64,000 nt of DNA from Pseudonocardia sp. MH-G8 (GCF_002262885.1 NZ_NKYF01000002.1:310001-374000); one strand, 5' to 3'; counted from the stretch's first letter, positions 35,149 to 44,347 are shown. Made by a program: numbers and translations. Notes: generated from the sequence alone by a model not told the origin.

Positions 35149-35826
35149 TCACGGATGGTCGAGCTCGGTGACCGTGATCAGCCCATCCTCGAGCGCCCGG
35201 CTCAGCAGCTCGCTCTTGGTCGGGGCCGCCCGTCCGGCGTTGGCGTACTTCACCCGCACCCGTGTGATGTAGGTGTCGACCGTCTTGACGGTGATGTTGA
35301 GCTTGACGGCGACGAGGTCCTTGGACGTCGTCCCGAACCAGGCTCGCAACACCTCGAGCTCCCGCGGGGACGGCCGGGGGCGGTCCGCGGGCCGATCCGC
35401 GCGGTGTGCATCCGGTCGGTTCGGCACGCAGTAGGAAAGGCCCTGCGCGGCCGCTCGGATGGCCGCGACGATGTGCTCCTGCCCATCACGTTTCGTCACG
35501 TACGCGAGCGCTCCCAGATCGACGCACCTGATCGCGGCGGGTCGGTCGAAGTGCTGGGCGTACACGATCACGCGACGTCCACTGCCCACCAGCCTGCGGA
35601 GTTCGTGGAAACCGGGATCTCCCGGCACCAGCTCCGGGTCGAGAACGACCACGTCCGCATCCGCACCCGGCCCGGTCCAGACGTTGGCGAGCCGCCCCCC
35701 GGCGTCGACGACGCGGATCGGCGGCACCGCCCGCTCACACCAGTACCGGACCCCGGCGACGATCGCGACATGATCGTCGACGATCACGGCGGAGATCAGG
35801 TCATCTGCCGCCGAGCCGCCTGCCAT
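35149..35826 (-). CDS. NarL/FixJ-family response regulator (LuxR HTH), paralogue 1
   Basis: The 225-residue product has a receiver domain with acidic pair AVIVDDHVAI, a phospho-acceptor aspartate in DVVVLDPEL, and the conserved lysine in LAYVTKRDG. The position normally Thr/Ser is alanine (VIVYAQH), so phospho-switching may be altered. The C-terminus is a LuxR HTH (SPRELEVLRAWFGTTSKDLVAVKLNITVKTVDTYITRVRVKYA). It is a close paralogue (about two-thirds identical by eye) of the regulator at 41292-42026 but has no kinase beside it. The start ATG follows GAGGG. Confidence 0.88.
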   Translation of the reverse strand: MAGGSAADDLISAVIVDDHVAIVAGVRYWCERAVPPIRVVDAGGRLANVWTGPGADADVVVLDPELVPGDPGFHELRRLVGSGRRVIVYAQHFDRPAAIRCVDLGALAYVTKRDGQEHIVAAIRAAAQGLSYCVPNRPDAHRADRPADRPRPSPRELEVLRAWFGTTSKDLVAVKLNITVKTVDTYITRVRVKYANAGRAAPTKSELLSRALEDGLITVTELDHP

Positions 35827-36084
35827 CCCGCCCTCGATCCGTGCCAGCACGCGTTGCCGAACGTGGGTGATGGGCGACATCCGGTCGAATCGCGTTCGAG
35901 CACCGGGACACCCCTCGCATCCCGGTCCCGCGCCCGCGTCGCCGTGCAGCCTGCTCCGAGTCCGGGCGGTGCGACATCTGGTCCCGTCCCCGGGGCCCGC
36001 GTGGAGCACGCTACGAGCGGGCGGACCACAGCGGGAGTGCGCAGTTCGCCCACCGGCGGCTCGCGCCGGTTTCAGATCTGTGCG

Positions 36085-37614
36085 TCACGCGTGTCCGGCC
36101 CGGCGCCCGAGATCCGCAGCGTGCAGGGCCAGCCACAGATCGTGCCGTGCGTCGGGAGCGTGCAGCAGCGACCGCCGCAGGAGCTGCTCCAGCCGGGCGC
36201 ATCGCTTGCGGGCTGCGGCGACGGAGATCCCGAGCACGACGGCCGTGGCGCTGAGCCGCGAGCCGCTGTCGAGCCATGCGCGGAGGGTCGCTTCGTGCCG
36301 GGACGCGTGCGCGGTCTCGCGAAGTGGGCGCAGCAGGTTCCGTGCCCACTCCTGGGCCGCGGGCATGGTCAGCAGGTCGTCCAGGGCGACCACCCGAGCC
36401 GGGTCGGCCGGCCCCGGTGGCCCGGAGGCGCGTGGCGTCGACCTGATCCGCAGGGCGAGATCCAGCACGGCCTGCTGATCCGCACGGCCGAGGTCGAGCT
36501 CGAGGAGCTCCTCGATGCGCCGCAACCGAGCCGACAACGTGTTCCGGTGGATCTTCAGATGTCGCGTGGCGGCCGTCGAGAACGCCAACCAGGATCGGAC
36601 CGTGGCCGCGAGCTCGTGGGCGTCCGGGTCCGTCGCCCGCGCCGGTACGTAGGTCGTCAACGGTTCCAGCAGCCCGGTGGCCCACTGCAGGCCGTGCGGC
36701 GCCAGGATCGCGGCGAGCTCCAACCGGGAATCGAAGCAGGCCCAGCGTTGCACCCGGCCGCGGGCGACGGCGAGGGCGTGGAACGCCTGCTCGTACGCGA
36801 CGGCCGTGTCACGCAGCCCGACCACGTCACTCGCCCCGATGACGCTGCCGCCGACCTCGGACGCGATCGCGACCTCCAGTGGCCGGCCCCATCGCGGGAG
36901 CCCCTTCGTGGACCCGGGGGCGATGACGATCACCTGGCGGACGTGCACGGGACAACGCACGACCCAGGCCATGCCCCCGGACAGCTCCGTGCACCGGCGG
37001 ATCACGGCCGCGCGGTCGTCGGCTCCGCAGTCGACGACGTGGACCCGGACCGGATCCGGTAGCCGTGGGGACAGCGCCGACGCCAGCTGCCGGGCCGTGG
37101 AGACCTGGCGCGACATCAGCAGGTGCAGGACGGCCTCGCGGCAACCCGCCTCGGTGTCCTCCACCCGCTGCCGGTTGCGCCGGATCGCCTCGGCCCACCA
37201 GCAGGTCCCCAGCAGTGTCGCCGCGTCGGCCGCGAGTGACCGCGGCACCGAGTCCGCGCCGACGAACGCGAGGACCGGGTTCTCCGCGCCGCCCGGCAGG
37301 TCGACGGCCAGGAACACCGCATTCCGCGTCGGCCCGTCGTCGGCTGCGAAGGTCTGCAGGCCACGTGCGTGCATGTCGTCAAGACCGCGGGTGACGAGCG
37401 ACGACCCGGCCGCGTCGAGGGCCGGCGTGTTGCCCACGAGGACCGTGCCGGACGGCTCCAGCAGCCCGACCCAGCCTCCCGTTCGGCCGGCGAGCCAGCG
37501 CAGCAGCGTCTCGCCCCCGTCGGCGCGCCGAGCCAGCCGGTGCATCGCGAGCACGTCCGCCGCCCGCCCAGCGGCGCGGGCCGGCGCGGTCTCCGCTTGC
37601 GACGGCACCTGCAT
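36085..37614 (-). CDS. PucR-family transcriptional regulator
   Basis: The product has 509 residues. An N-terminal sensory region (about 1-150) resembles a GAF-type domain without a clear ligand motif. A middle domain at about 165-300 is GGDEF-like and degenerate, as in CdaR/PucR proteins. A PucR C-terminal HTH follows near residue 350 (SWLAFSTAATRHLKIHRNTLSARLRRIEELLELDL). A second HTH-like block is close to the C-terminus (LRAWLDSGSRLSATAVVLGISVAAARKRCARLEQLL). Such regulators control purine, amino-acid or secondary metabolism. It is upstream of and co-oriented with response regulator 1, 258 bp apart. Confidence 0.85.
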   Translation of the reverse strand: MQVPSQAETAPARAAGRAADVLAMHRLARRADGGETLLRWLAGRTGGWVGLLEPSGTVLVGNTPALDAAGSSLVTRGLDDMHARGLQTFAADDGPTRNAVFLAVDLPGGAENPVLAFVGADSVPRSLAADAATLLGTCWWAEAIRRNRQRVEDTEAGCREAVLHLLMSRQVSTARQLASALSPRLPDPVRVHVVDCGADDRAAVIRRCTELSGGMAWVVRCPVHVRQVIVIAPGSTKGLPRWGRPLEVAIASEVGGSVIGASDVVGLRDTAVAYEQAFHALAVARGRVQRWACFDSRLELAAILAPHGLQWATGLLEPLTTYVPARATDPDAHELAATVRSWLAFSTAATRHLKIHRNTLSARLRRIEELLELDLGRADQQAVLDLALRIRSTPRASGPPGPADPARVVALDDLLTMPAAQEWARNLLRPLRETAHASRHEATLRAWLDSGSRLSATAVVLGISVAAARKRCARLEQLLRRSLLHAPDARHDLWLALHAADLGRRAGHA

Positions 37615-37933
37615 CTGAACCCATCCTCGGCGGGGATCATCAACGGATCACTGCGGAGCTGATCTCGATCTTCGGGCGATCGGGTGACGAGGTCCGGTCG
37701 GTCGACGACATCGTGCCCCACGGACCGGCGATCCGCCTCGTCGCCGTCTCCGTGGTCCCCGGGCAGGAGCCTGCGGCGGCCGTTGTCAGGTGTTCACCCG
37801 GCAACAGCAGACGCCCGGCTGCATCAGGATCACGCGCGACAGGTGCGGCGTCGAGGCCGTCATCGCTCCCCGGAGAAGACGATTGAAGGTCGCCATGAGG
37901 ATCCCCGACCCGGTTCGACATGGTCGGGAAGAC
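37615..37933. promoter_or_regulatory. Divergent intergenic region with 17-bp motif TGTCAGGTGTTCACCCG
   Basis: This 319-bp gap separates the divergent PucR and propeller genes. At 37784-37800 it holds TGTCAGGTGTTCACCCG, centred on the inverted repeat GGTG-TT-CACC and flanked by GTTG/CAAC. The same 17 bases occur upstream of the other propeller gene (46794-46810). No small gene was found. A GC-poor wobble pattern before 37934 suggests that in-frame ATGs at 37790 and 37895 are noncoding. Confidence 0.5.
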
Positions 37934-40108
37934 ATGGATCTGACGCAGCCGATCCTCCTGCCGGGCCGCGGGCTGTTCACCCGGGACGATGCAGCGAGCG
38001 TGTCACCGGTGCCGGCGCGGCGGGTGTCGCCCGGGGTGCTGGCCGGGGTCAGCCTCTGGCGGCTGGTGATCGTCGGCAGCGCGCTGTACGGGTTCAGCGA
38101 CGCCACCGGTTGGACGCAGAACCTGGAGGGCCTCAGCCAACAGGCCAGCCTGTTCACCGCCGCCGCCTACATCGGGTTGCTGCTGTACCCGGCCTTCACC
38201 GGCGGCGCGCGCCACGAGCCGCGTTCGCCCTGGCTGCGCGGCGCCACCGCGGTGCTCCTCCTCCTGGTCGCCGGCACGTTCTTCGGCATCATGGGCGGCG
38301 ACCTCGGCTACCTGCCGTTCGAGCACGTCTACACGCCGCTGCTGGTGCTCGTGGACTGGCTCGCCGTCGGGCGGAACCAGGTGGCGGCCCGCTGGTGGCA
38401 CCCGCTCACCTGGATCGCCTTCCCGCTGGCCTACCTGGCGTTCTTCCTCAGCGCCGGGATCTACCGCTCCCTCTACGAGTTCCTCGACCCCCGCGAGGAC
38501 GGGTTCGCCCTCATGATCGCCGGGCTGCTGGTGGGCGTGATCGCGATCGGCTACCTGCTGTACGGGTTCGGCAGGCTCAAGGACGCCTTCGGCCGCGGAG
38601 CCGAGGCCCGCCCGACCAACACCGCCGGGCAGAGCCGGCCGGTTCCGCCACCGGCGCCGGGCGGCGGAAAGCAGCGGCGGCTCCTCGTGGCAGCGGCCAT
38701 CGCCGTGTCGGTCGCGGTCGTCGGCACCGTCGGTGGGTTGCTCCTGTCGTCGGGCGGCGGAGGTCGGTCCGGCGCTCCTGCCGCGCAGGACTGGGCCGCC
38801 GCGGCTGACGAGACCGGCACCGCGCAGGAGCTGTGGCGGATCCCCCAGGGTGTCACCCCGGGGGTGCAGCCGACCGGCGATCACTGGGTCACCGACACCC
38901 ATCTGGTGCGCCGGCTGCCCGGCCGCGTCGTCGCCTACGACCTGGCCACCGGCGAGGAGGCCTGGGAGCTCGCACTCTCCGGCGATCCGGAGGACGACTG
39001 CCCCTCGTCCCCACAGCGGTCCGGGAACCGGGTGGCGCTGCTGCGCGCGGTCGAGGGCGAGCTGAACAACTGCGGCACGCTCACGGTGGTCGACATCGCC
39101 TCCGGCCAGGAGGTGTTCACCACGGTGATCCCGACGATCGAGCGCACGGAGGTCACCCTGGCCGACGTGCCTGCGGCGTTCGGCGATTTCGTGCTGCTCG
39201 GCACCCGGGCGGGCGGACACCTGTTCAACATCGACACGGGCAAGCACGTCGCGGTCGCCGAGGAGGGGCAGTGCCGTGAGGATGCGTACGCGGTGGTCGA
39301 CGACGTGCTGGTCGCGCGGGTGAGCTGTCGCGAGCGGCCGCCGGGCAGCGACGTCGCCCTCAGCGGGCTCCGGATCTACAACACGGACCTCGACGAGCAG
39401 TGGTCGTGGAGGGCGCCCGTGGAGCGCGCCGGCGAGCCGCTGGAGGTCCGCAGCGTGCTCTCGGTCGAGCCGCTGGTGGTCGAGCTGTACCGGGCGGGCG
39501 ACGACACGATCGAGACGGTGCGCGTGGACCGACAGGCGAACGAGGTCGCCACGCTCCTCTCGCGGCCGAGAGGAGCCGACGACGAGAGCCGCTTCCTCTC
39601 GCCGTGCGGCGATCGCGGGCTCGCGCACTGCGCGCAGTCGCGGATCGTCGACGGCAAGCTGATCCTCACCACGATCCCCGAGCAGATCAACCCCGGAGCC
39701 GAGCGCGCCTATCCGGGGATGGAGAGCACCGAGTTCCGCAACGAACTGGTGGCCGTCGACCTCGGCACGGGTGCGGAGGCGTGGCGCACGGGCATGGTCG
39801 ACGGCCGCGCGATGCACCTGGTGCCCACGACCGACGGCAGCGTCGTCACCTACCAGTCGGCCAACGCCAACGACGTCCCCGGCCTGCTGCTGTCGGTCGA
39901 CCCCGCCACGGGCGCGGTGTCCCCCTTGCTGCCGATCGCCGAAGAGGCCCACGAGGACGGCGAGCTCCGGCAGCACCTCAGGAGCGGACGGTTCGGCGAT
40001 GACAACCAGCAGGCGGTCTGGACGGGCGAGCGTTTCGTCATGTTCCGAATGGTTCACCGCGACGAGAACGTCGGCGAGGTGGACGTGGTCGCATTCGGCC
40101 GGAGCTAG
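37934..40108 (+). CDS. Membrane protein with Pr6Pr-like helices fused to a PQQ-type beta-propeller
   Basis: The product has 724 residues. Residues about 35-215 form six membrane helices of the Pr6Pr/FAR-17a type (LWRLVIVGSALYGFSDATGW... YLAFFLSAGIYRSLYEFLDP). A proline-rich linker and a seventh helix (about 255-275) lead to a C-terminal propeller of about 440 residues with PQQ-like blades (RVVAYDLATGEEAWEL, LVAVDLGTGAEAWRTG). The propeller should lie outside the cell. No cofactor or enzyme motif is visible. ATG 37934 is chosen on codon use; ATG 37895 has a slightly better SD. It shares an upstream motif with the 46876 gene. Confidence 0.78.
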   Translation: MDLTQPILLPGRGLFTRDDAASVSPVPARRVSPGVLAGVSLWRLVIVGSALYGFSDATGWTQNLEGLSQQASLFTAAAYIGLLLYPAFTGGARHEPRSPWLRGATAVLLLLVAGTFFGIMGGDLGYLPFEHVYTPLLVLVDWLAVGRNQVAARWWHPLTWIAFPLAYLAFFLSAGIYRSLYEFLDPREDGFALMIAGLLVGVIAIGYLLYGFGRLKDAFGRGAEARPTNTAGQSRPVPPPAPGGGKQRRLLVAAAIAVSVAVVGTVGGLLLSSGGGGRSGAPAAQDWAAAADETGTAQELWRIPQGVTPGVQPTGDHWVTDTHLVRRLPGRVVAYDLATGEEAWELALSGDPEDDCPSSPQRSGNRVALLRAVEGELNNCGTLTVVDIASGQEVFTTVIPTIERTEVTLADVPAAFGDFVLLGTRAGGHLFNIDTGKHVAVAEEGQCREDAYAVVDDVLVARVSCRERPPGSDVALSGLRIYNTDLDEQWSWRAPVERAGEPLEVRSVLSVEPLVVELYRAGDDTIETVRVDRQANEVATLLSRPRGADDESRFLSPCGDRGLAHCAQSRIVDGKLILTTIPEQINPGAERAYPGMESTEFRNELVAVDLGTGAEAWRTGMVDGRAMHLVPTTDGSVVTYQSANANDVPGLLLSVDPATGAVSPLLPIAEEAHEDGELRQHLRSGRFGDDNQQAVWTGERFVMFRMVHRDENVGEVDVVAFGRS

Positions 40109-40158
40109 TGCAGCGTGGCGGCTCCGTGACTCATCTCAATTGTCGATCATCGTGCGTT

Positions 40159-40179
40159 GCCGGGCCGTGCTTGCCCGGC
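40159..40179 (+). terminator. Hairpin downstream of the Pr6Pr-propeller gene
   Basis: GCCGGGC (40159-40165), a 7-base loop and GCCCGGC (40173-40179) form a perfect 7-bp stem about 50 bases after the stop. There is no T tract, so termination is possible but unproven. It could also shape the leader of the following lipoprotein gene. Confidence 0.35.
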
Positions 40180-40210
40180 GACCTTCTCAGAACATCGTGA
40201 GGTAGGCCGC

Positions 40211-41233
40211 GTGTCCACTCGTTCCCGATCCTTGGGACAGACCAAGATGTCCCGCCGGCTGCTCGGTGTGCTCGGAGCCACGGCATGGCTGGCACTCGCG
40301 AGCTGCAGCGCCGATGGCGCGGCAACGCCCGACCTTGTCGGCGAATCCCCGAGTGTGGCACCGAGGCCGGCCGACGGGTTCGACGAGTGCAGCCTGGTCA
40401 CACCGCGCGAAGTCGCCGAGCGACTCGGGGTCGATGCGATGTACGTGACGTCCCGTTCGGCGATGGCGCTGACGGACGGCAGCCTCAGCGCGAGTTGCAG
40501 GTACTTCCCCGAGGACATCCCGGGAATGATGGGCATGCAGCTCAGTACGGTTGCGGACACGGACGCCGAGCGGTTCTTCGCACCGTTCGAGACGTTCGAC
40601 AACGTGGGGTCCCTCGACAATCTCGGTGACCGCACCGAGGTCGTGGCCTACGGCGCTGTGGACACCCCGAACCACTTCATCGAGATTCGAACGCTCGACG
40701 GCGACCGGGGACTCCACCTCTTCTACGCCTACCGCGACGGCGGCAGCGGCATGCCCGAGATCGAGGGGCCCGCCGCGGCCACCCTGCTCACGACGGCGAT
40801 GAAACGGCTGCCCGACGAAGTGACGATCACCAACGGGGCGCCGCAGGGCCGGTGCGCGGGCATCGATCTCGACCACGCCACCGAGGCCGTGGGCAGGCAA
40901 CTGGTGATGGCCCGGTCCGTCGAATCCGGCGGGGATGCCCTGAACTGCCACTTCGGCGGCGACGGCGCAAGCCTGGACATCAGCCTGGTGACCGACCCGG
41001 CGGCGGCGAAGGGGAGAGCGGTCGCGCCGGACCAGGTCACCCATTCCGATCTGGGCGACGGCGCCCGGATAGTCATCGCGGAGGGCGGCGCGTTGAGCGC
41101 CCGGATCAACCTCGGCGACCACGTCCTCGTGATCGACGCGTCCTACGGCGAGGATTCCGACACCGTCACCGAGCCACGGCCGGCGCACGTCGAACTGGTG
41201 CGGGCGATCGTCGACGGAATCGGCACTCCGTGA
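40211..41233 (+). CDS. DUF3558-type lipoprotein
   Basis: The product has 340 residues. A signal sequence ends in the lipobox LALASC, so the mature protein should be lipid-anchored outside the membrane. Two similar halves follow. Each has a cysteine-containing start (FDECSLVTPREVAERLGVDA / GRCAGIDLDHATEAVGRQL), a CxF motif (SCRYFPED / NCHFGGDG) and strand patterns typical of DUF3558, a family common in mycobacteria and relatives with no known biochemical function. GTG 40211 has GAGGT seven bases upstream; ATG 40247 (SRRLLGVLG) is an alternative with a shorter signal peptide. Confidence 0.78.
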   Translation: MSTRSRSLGQTKMSRRLLGVLGATAWLALASCSADGAATPDLVGESPSVAPRPADGFDECSLVTPREVAERLGVDAMYVTSRSAMALTDGSLSASCRYFPEDIPGMMGMQLSTVADTDAERFFAPFETFDNVGSLDNLGDRTEVVAYGAVDTPNHFIEIRTLDGDRGLHLFYAYRDGGSGMPEIEGPAAATLLTTAMKRLPDEVTITNGAPQGRCAGIDLDHATEAVGRQLVMARSVESGGDALNCHFGGDGASLDISLVTDPAAAKGRAVAPDQVTHSDLGDGARIVIAEGGALSARINLGDHVLVIDASYGEDSDTVTEPRPAHVELVRAIVDGIGTP

Positions 41234-41239
41234 TCCGAA

Positions 41240-41285
41240 GTATCGGTTGCTCATCGTCGTGGTGACAGCAATGGGCACCCGATAC
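41240..41285. repeat. Inverted-repeat element, diverged copy 3
   Basis: GTATCGGTTGCTCAT (41240-41254) and its imperfect complement AATGGGCACCCGATAC (41270-41285) pair over about 13 of 15 bases. It sits between the convergent lipoprotein and response regulator 2 genes. Shared words with the copies at 44441 and 48921 are CGAAG, TATCGGTTG and GATCATG. It is likely to act at least as a bidirectional terminator hairpin. Confidence 0.5.
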
Positions 41286-41291
41286 TCGCGA

Positions 41292-42026
41292 TCATGAGGG
41301 CGGTCGACCGGGCTCGACCGCCCGGTGGCCGGCGAAGGTGCCGGACGGGGTCGGGCGGTTGAGTTCGGCGAGCGTGATGAGCCCGTCCTCGAGCGCCCGG
41401 CTCACCAGATCGCTCTTCGTGCGGGCCCTCCGGCCGACGTCCGCGTACTTCACCCGGACGCGGGTGATGTGGGTGTCGACCGTTTTGACGGTGATGTGGA
41501 GCTTCGCGGCGACGAGCTCTTTCGACGAGGACGCGAACCAGGCCCGCAGAACCTGCGTCTCGCGGGGCGAGAGGCGTGGCCGGCCCGGTGCGTCGTCGAC
41601 GACGAGCGCGCCCGACAGCGACGGCGCGGTGTACGGCTCCGCCTGCGCGGCCGCGCGGATTGCCGGCACGAGGTGCTCCGGGCCTTCGCTCTTCGTCAAG
41701 TACGCGAGCGCTCCGAGATCGATGCACTTGAGCGCGGTGACATCGTCGGCGTGCTGAGAGTAGACGACCACCCGCCGACCGCTGTCGACCAGCCTGCGGA
41801 GCTCACCGAAATCCGGGTTCCCGGGTACGAGCTCGAGATCGAAGATCACGACGTCCGCGATGGCCCCACTCCCGGTCCAGACATCGGCGAGCCTGCCTTC
41901 GGCGTCGATGAGCTCGATGGGTGGCAGCGCGTTCTCACACCACGACCGCACTCCCGCGGCGATCGCCGCGTGGTCGTCGACGATCACTGCCGTGATCGCG
42001 TGCTCCGCTACCGAACCTGCTGCCAT
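41292..42026 (-). CDS. NarL/FixJ-family response regulator (LuxR HTH), paralogue 2
   Basis: The 244-residue product has a receiver domain with AVIVDDHAAI, an acceptor aspartate in DVVIFDLEL, the switch serine in VVVYSQH and the lysine in LAYLTKSEG, so all key residues are present. The LuxR HTH is SPRETQVLRAWFASSSKELVAAKLHITVKTVDTHITRVRVKYA. It ends with a ~20-residue tail not present in paralogue 1. Its start overlaps the end of the degenerate kinase gene by 19 bp, and the histidine kinase gene lies just upstream, forming a three-gene signalling operon. ATG 42026 follows GAGG. Confidence 0.9.
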   Translation of the reverse strand: MAAGSVAEHAITAVIVDDHAAIAAGVRSWCENALPPIELIDAEGRLADVWTGSGAIADVVIFDLELVPGNPDFGELRRLVDSGRRVVVYSQHADDVTALKCIDLGALAYLTKSEGPEHLVPAIRAAAQAEPYTAPSLSGALVVDDAPGRPRLSPRETQVLRAWFASSSKELVAAKLHITVKTVDTHITRVRVKYADVGRRARTKSDLVSRALEDGLITLAELNRPTPSGTFAGHRAVEPGRPPS

Positions 42027-43153
42027 TGCGCCTCGATCCACACCGTGTCGTCATTGGTGAACGCCTCGATCCGCACGCCGTGGGTCGCCGGAGCGGGGAC
42101 ACTGAAATCGGCGCAGTCGGCGACGACATCGACCGACACGAAGTCGGCATCTCCCATCACCGTGACCCGGGCCCACGAGGCGGCCGTCGCGAGTGCGGTG
42201 AGCGCCGCATCGGTGAGGTCGCGGCGGACCGCCACCGGTGGCGTCGGCCAGTGGCCGCGCGAAACGAGCTCGACCACCACACCTTTGCGGTCGGCGACGT
42301 CGGCACAATGACGCAGCTCGTGCAGCAGGGGATTCTCGACCGCGTCCGACTCGGCGAAGAGGCGCCGCATCCGGGCGGCCTCGATGGCGCAGCGGCGTTG
42401 GACCCCGGGCCCCTCGGGCGTGAGCGATCCGTCGGCAAGGCCTTCCAGCAGCGGAACACTCGTTGCGGAGATCTCGGCGAAGCGGTGCTGCCTGCGCCGG
42501 TGGGACTCCGCCGCGACGGCCTCCTCGGTGCGCACCCGCTCGATCTCCTGCCGGGACGCCACCGCCGCCGCATGGATCCTGCGCACCGCGGCCGCCCCCA
42601 CGGCCACGCACAGCGGGACCCCCAGAACGTTCACGGAACCGGTCGCGAGCCGCAGCAGCGCGTCGCGGGTCACGTCGTGGAGCAGGAGCAGGTTCAGCAG
42701 CGCGATCAGTTCGTGGGCGAACAGGAACGCGCCGACGACCCGCACCGGGCGGTCGAGCAGCACCACGAGGCCCACGAAGTTGGCAGCACCGAACATCCAG
42801 TCGACGGTGGTCGAGGTGTGCCCGTCGGGCACGGACACCGACGAGAGCACGGACGCCGCGAGCACCACGGCGATGGCGGGCCGGCGCCACCGGCCCCACG
42901 GACGGCGCAGGGCGAGCAGTACGGCCTCGACGGCGAGCACCGCGGCCAGCAGGGCGAACGAACCGACCTGCGCGAGTGGATCGTCGTAGGCCCCCAGGTG
43001 GCGCACCATGTTGGACCCGCCCAGCCCGAGGGCGATGACCGCGGCGACGAGCAGCGTCGCGATCCGCAGGCCGCGCAGCAGCTGCGACCGAGCCAGCTCC
43101 TCGCCACCGTCACCCACCGGGTACGCAGCGTCGCAGCCCATCGGACGCCGCAT
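42008..43153 (-). CDS. Membrane protein resembling a degenerate sensor kinase
   Basis: The 381-residue product has about five to six membrane helices at roughly residues 25-185. A coiled stretch (IHAAAVASRQEIERVRTEEAVAAESHRRRQHRFAEI) and an ~150-residue C-terminal domain follow. The domain has the strand-helix rhythm of a HATPase module (DLTDAALTALATAASWARVTVMGDADFVSVDVVADCAD) but lacks the phospho-acceptor His-Asp, N-box asparagine and GxGxG loops. It is thus probably a pseudokinase or signal partner for the neighbouring kinase and regulator. ATG 43153 is chosen; GTG 43201 is possible. Confidence 0.7.
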   Translation of the reverse strand: MRRPMGCDAAYPVGDGGEELARSQLLRGLRIATLLVAAVIALGLGGSNMVRHLGAYDDPLAQVGSFALLAAVLAVEAVLLALRRPWGRWRRPAIAVVLAASVLSSVSVPDGHTSTTVDWMFGAANFVGLVVLLDRPVRVVGAFLFAHELIALLNLLLLHDVTRDALLRLATGSVNVLGVPLCVAVGAAAVRRIHAAAVASRQEIERVRTEEAVAAESHRRRQHRFAEISATSVPLLEGLADGSLTPEGPGVQRRCAIEAARMRRLFAESDAVENPLLHELRHCADVADRKGVVVELVSRGHWPTPPVAVRRDLTDAALTALATAASWARVTVMGDADFVSVDVVADCADFSVPAPATHGVRIEAFTNDDTVWIEAQWQQVR

Positions 43154-43219
43154 CTTCCCCCCGTACGCCGCAGGTCGACGTGTTCGGTGACACCCAACCA
43201 CCCCGACGCCGGCTGTAGC

Positions 43220-44347
43220 TCATCCGTTCCCGGCAGGCCATCCCAGCCGCACGACGGTGCCGGCCCCGACGGTCGACGTGATCGCGACCGTGCCCCCGAC
43301 GCGGCTCATCCGGCCGCGTACCGAGTGCCGCAGCCCGCGGCGGGTGTCCGGGACGTCGTCCACCGGGAAACCCTTCCCGACGTCGGCGACCTCGAGCCGC
43401 ACGCCGCCGGCGTCACTGCTGAGCCGGACCGTCGCCCGGTCCACACCGGCGTGGCGGCGAACGTTGTTGAGCGCCTCCCGCGTCGCATCGGCGATCGCCC
43501 TCGCCACGTCGAAGGGCAGCGGCAGCTGCGCCGGCCCCTCGAACTCGACGGCGAGGTGCACCGCGTCGAGGTCCTCGCGGAGCAGGGCGACCAGGTCGGC
43601 GTGCTCCGGCGGCCGTCGGTCATCGGCACGCAGCCGTTCCAGGTCGCGGCGCGCCTGCGGCGCCAGCCAGCCGGCACCCGCGGGCACCCGGCCGGTGCCC
43701 ACCATGAGCAAAGTGGTGGCGGCGGTGTCGTGCAGCGCGTTCGCGAGTTCCCGCTCGTCGGCCCGGGCGGCCGCCTCCACCTGCGCCTCCCGGCGCGCCC
43801 GCTCGGCCTCGGCCGCCAGCTCGTCGGCCCGCGTCGCGGCGCGCAGGACGAGCATCCAGGCGGCCCGGGACAGCGCTGCCGCCACCAGGACCCACGCCTG
43901 CCCGCGCATCGTGTTCGCGTCCGCTCCCGCGATGGCGCTGCTCGCGAGCATGCCGCCGATCGTCACCAGCGCGGCGACGCCACCGACGAGCGGCGGTGTG
44001 TACCACTGGTAGGTCACGGCGGCGAACGTGATGAGCAGCCTCAGCGGGGCGCGGTTCTCGTCCCCGACGACATCGGTCCAGGTGCCCGTGCAGGCGCCGA
44101 GCATCATGATGACGTCGAGGACGAGGGGCAGTGCGACTCCGCCGGCCCCGATCAGCAACCACGCGTACGCGCAGGTCCACGCCGTCAGGACCGCGACGGA
44201 GACGGCCACGGCGGTGACGTTCTCCGGTGGTGCCTCGAGCAGGGCGATCGCCCCGATCAGCATCAGTACGGCGAGCCGCACCGCGGCCGCGTACCGCCGG
44301 CCGAACCGTCCCAGCAGCCGCACGGACTCCCCGGCCTGGCCTCTCAC
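43220..44347 (-). CDS. NarL-type sensor histidine kinase
   Basis: The 375-residue product has five to six membrane helices in the first 170 residues. A HisKA_3-like dimerisation helix follows with the phospho-acceptor histidine in ELANALHDTAATTLL, then a HATPase domain with N box DATREALNNVRRHAGV, EVADVGKGFPVDD (G1) and RGRMSRVGGTVAITSTVGAGT (G2). It should phosphorylate response regulator 2, the last gene of this operon. The GTG start at 44347 is tentative. The signal is unknown; the short extracytoplasmic loops suggest membrane-state sensing. Confidence 0.87.
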   Translation of the reverse strand: MRGQAGESVRLLGRFGRRYAAAVRLAVLMLIGAIALLEAPPENVTAVAVSVAVLTAWTCAYAWLLIGAGGVALPLVLDVIMMLGACTGTWTDVVGDENRAPLRLLITFAAVTYQWYTPPLVGGVAALVTIGGMLASSAIAGADANTMRGQAWVLVAAALSRAAWMLVLRAATRADELAAEAERARREAQVEAAARADERELANALHDTAATTLLMVGTGRVPAGAGWLAPQARRDLERLRADDRRPPEHADLVALLREDLDAVHLAVEFEGPAQLPLPFDVARAIADATREALNNVRRHAGVDRATVRLSSDAGGVRLEVADVGKGFPVDDVPDTRRGLRHSVRGRMSRVGGTVAITSTVGAGTVVRLGWPAGNG

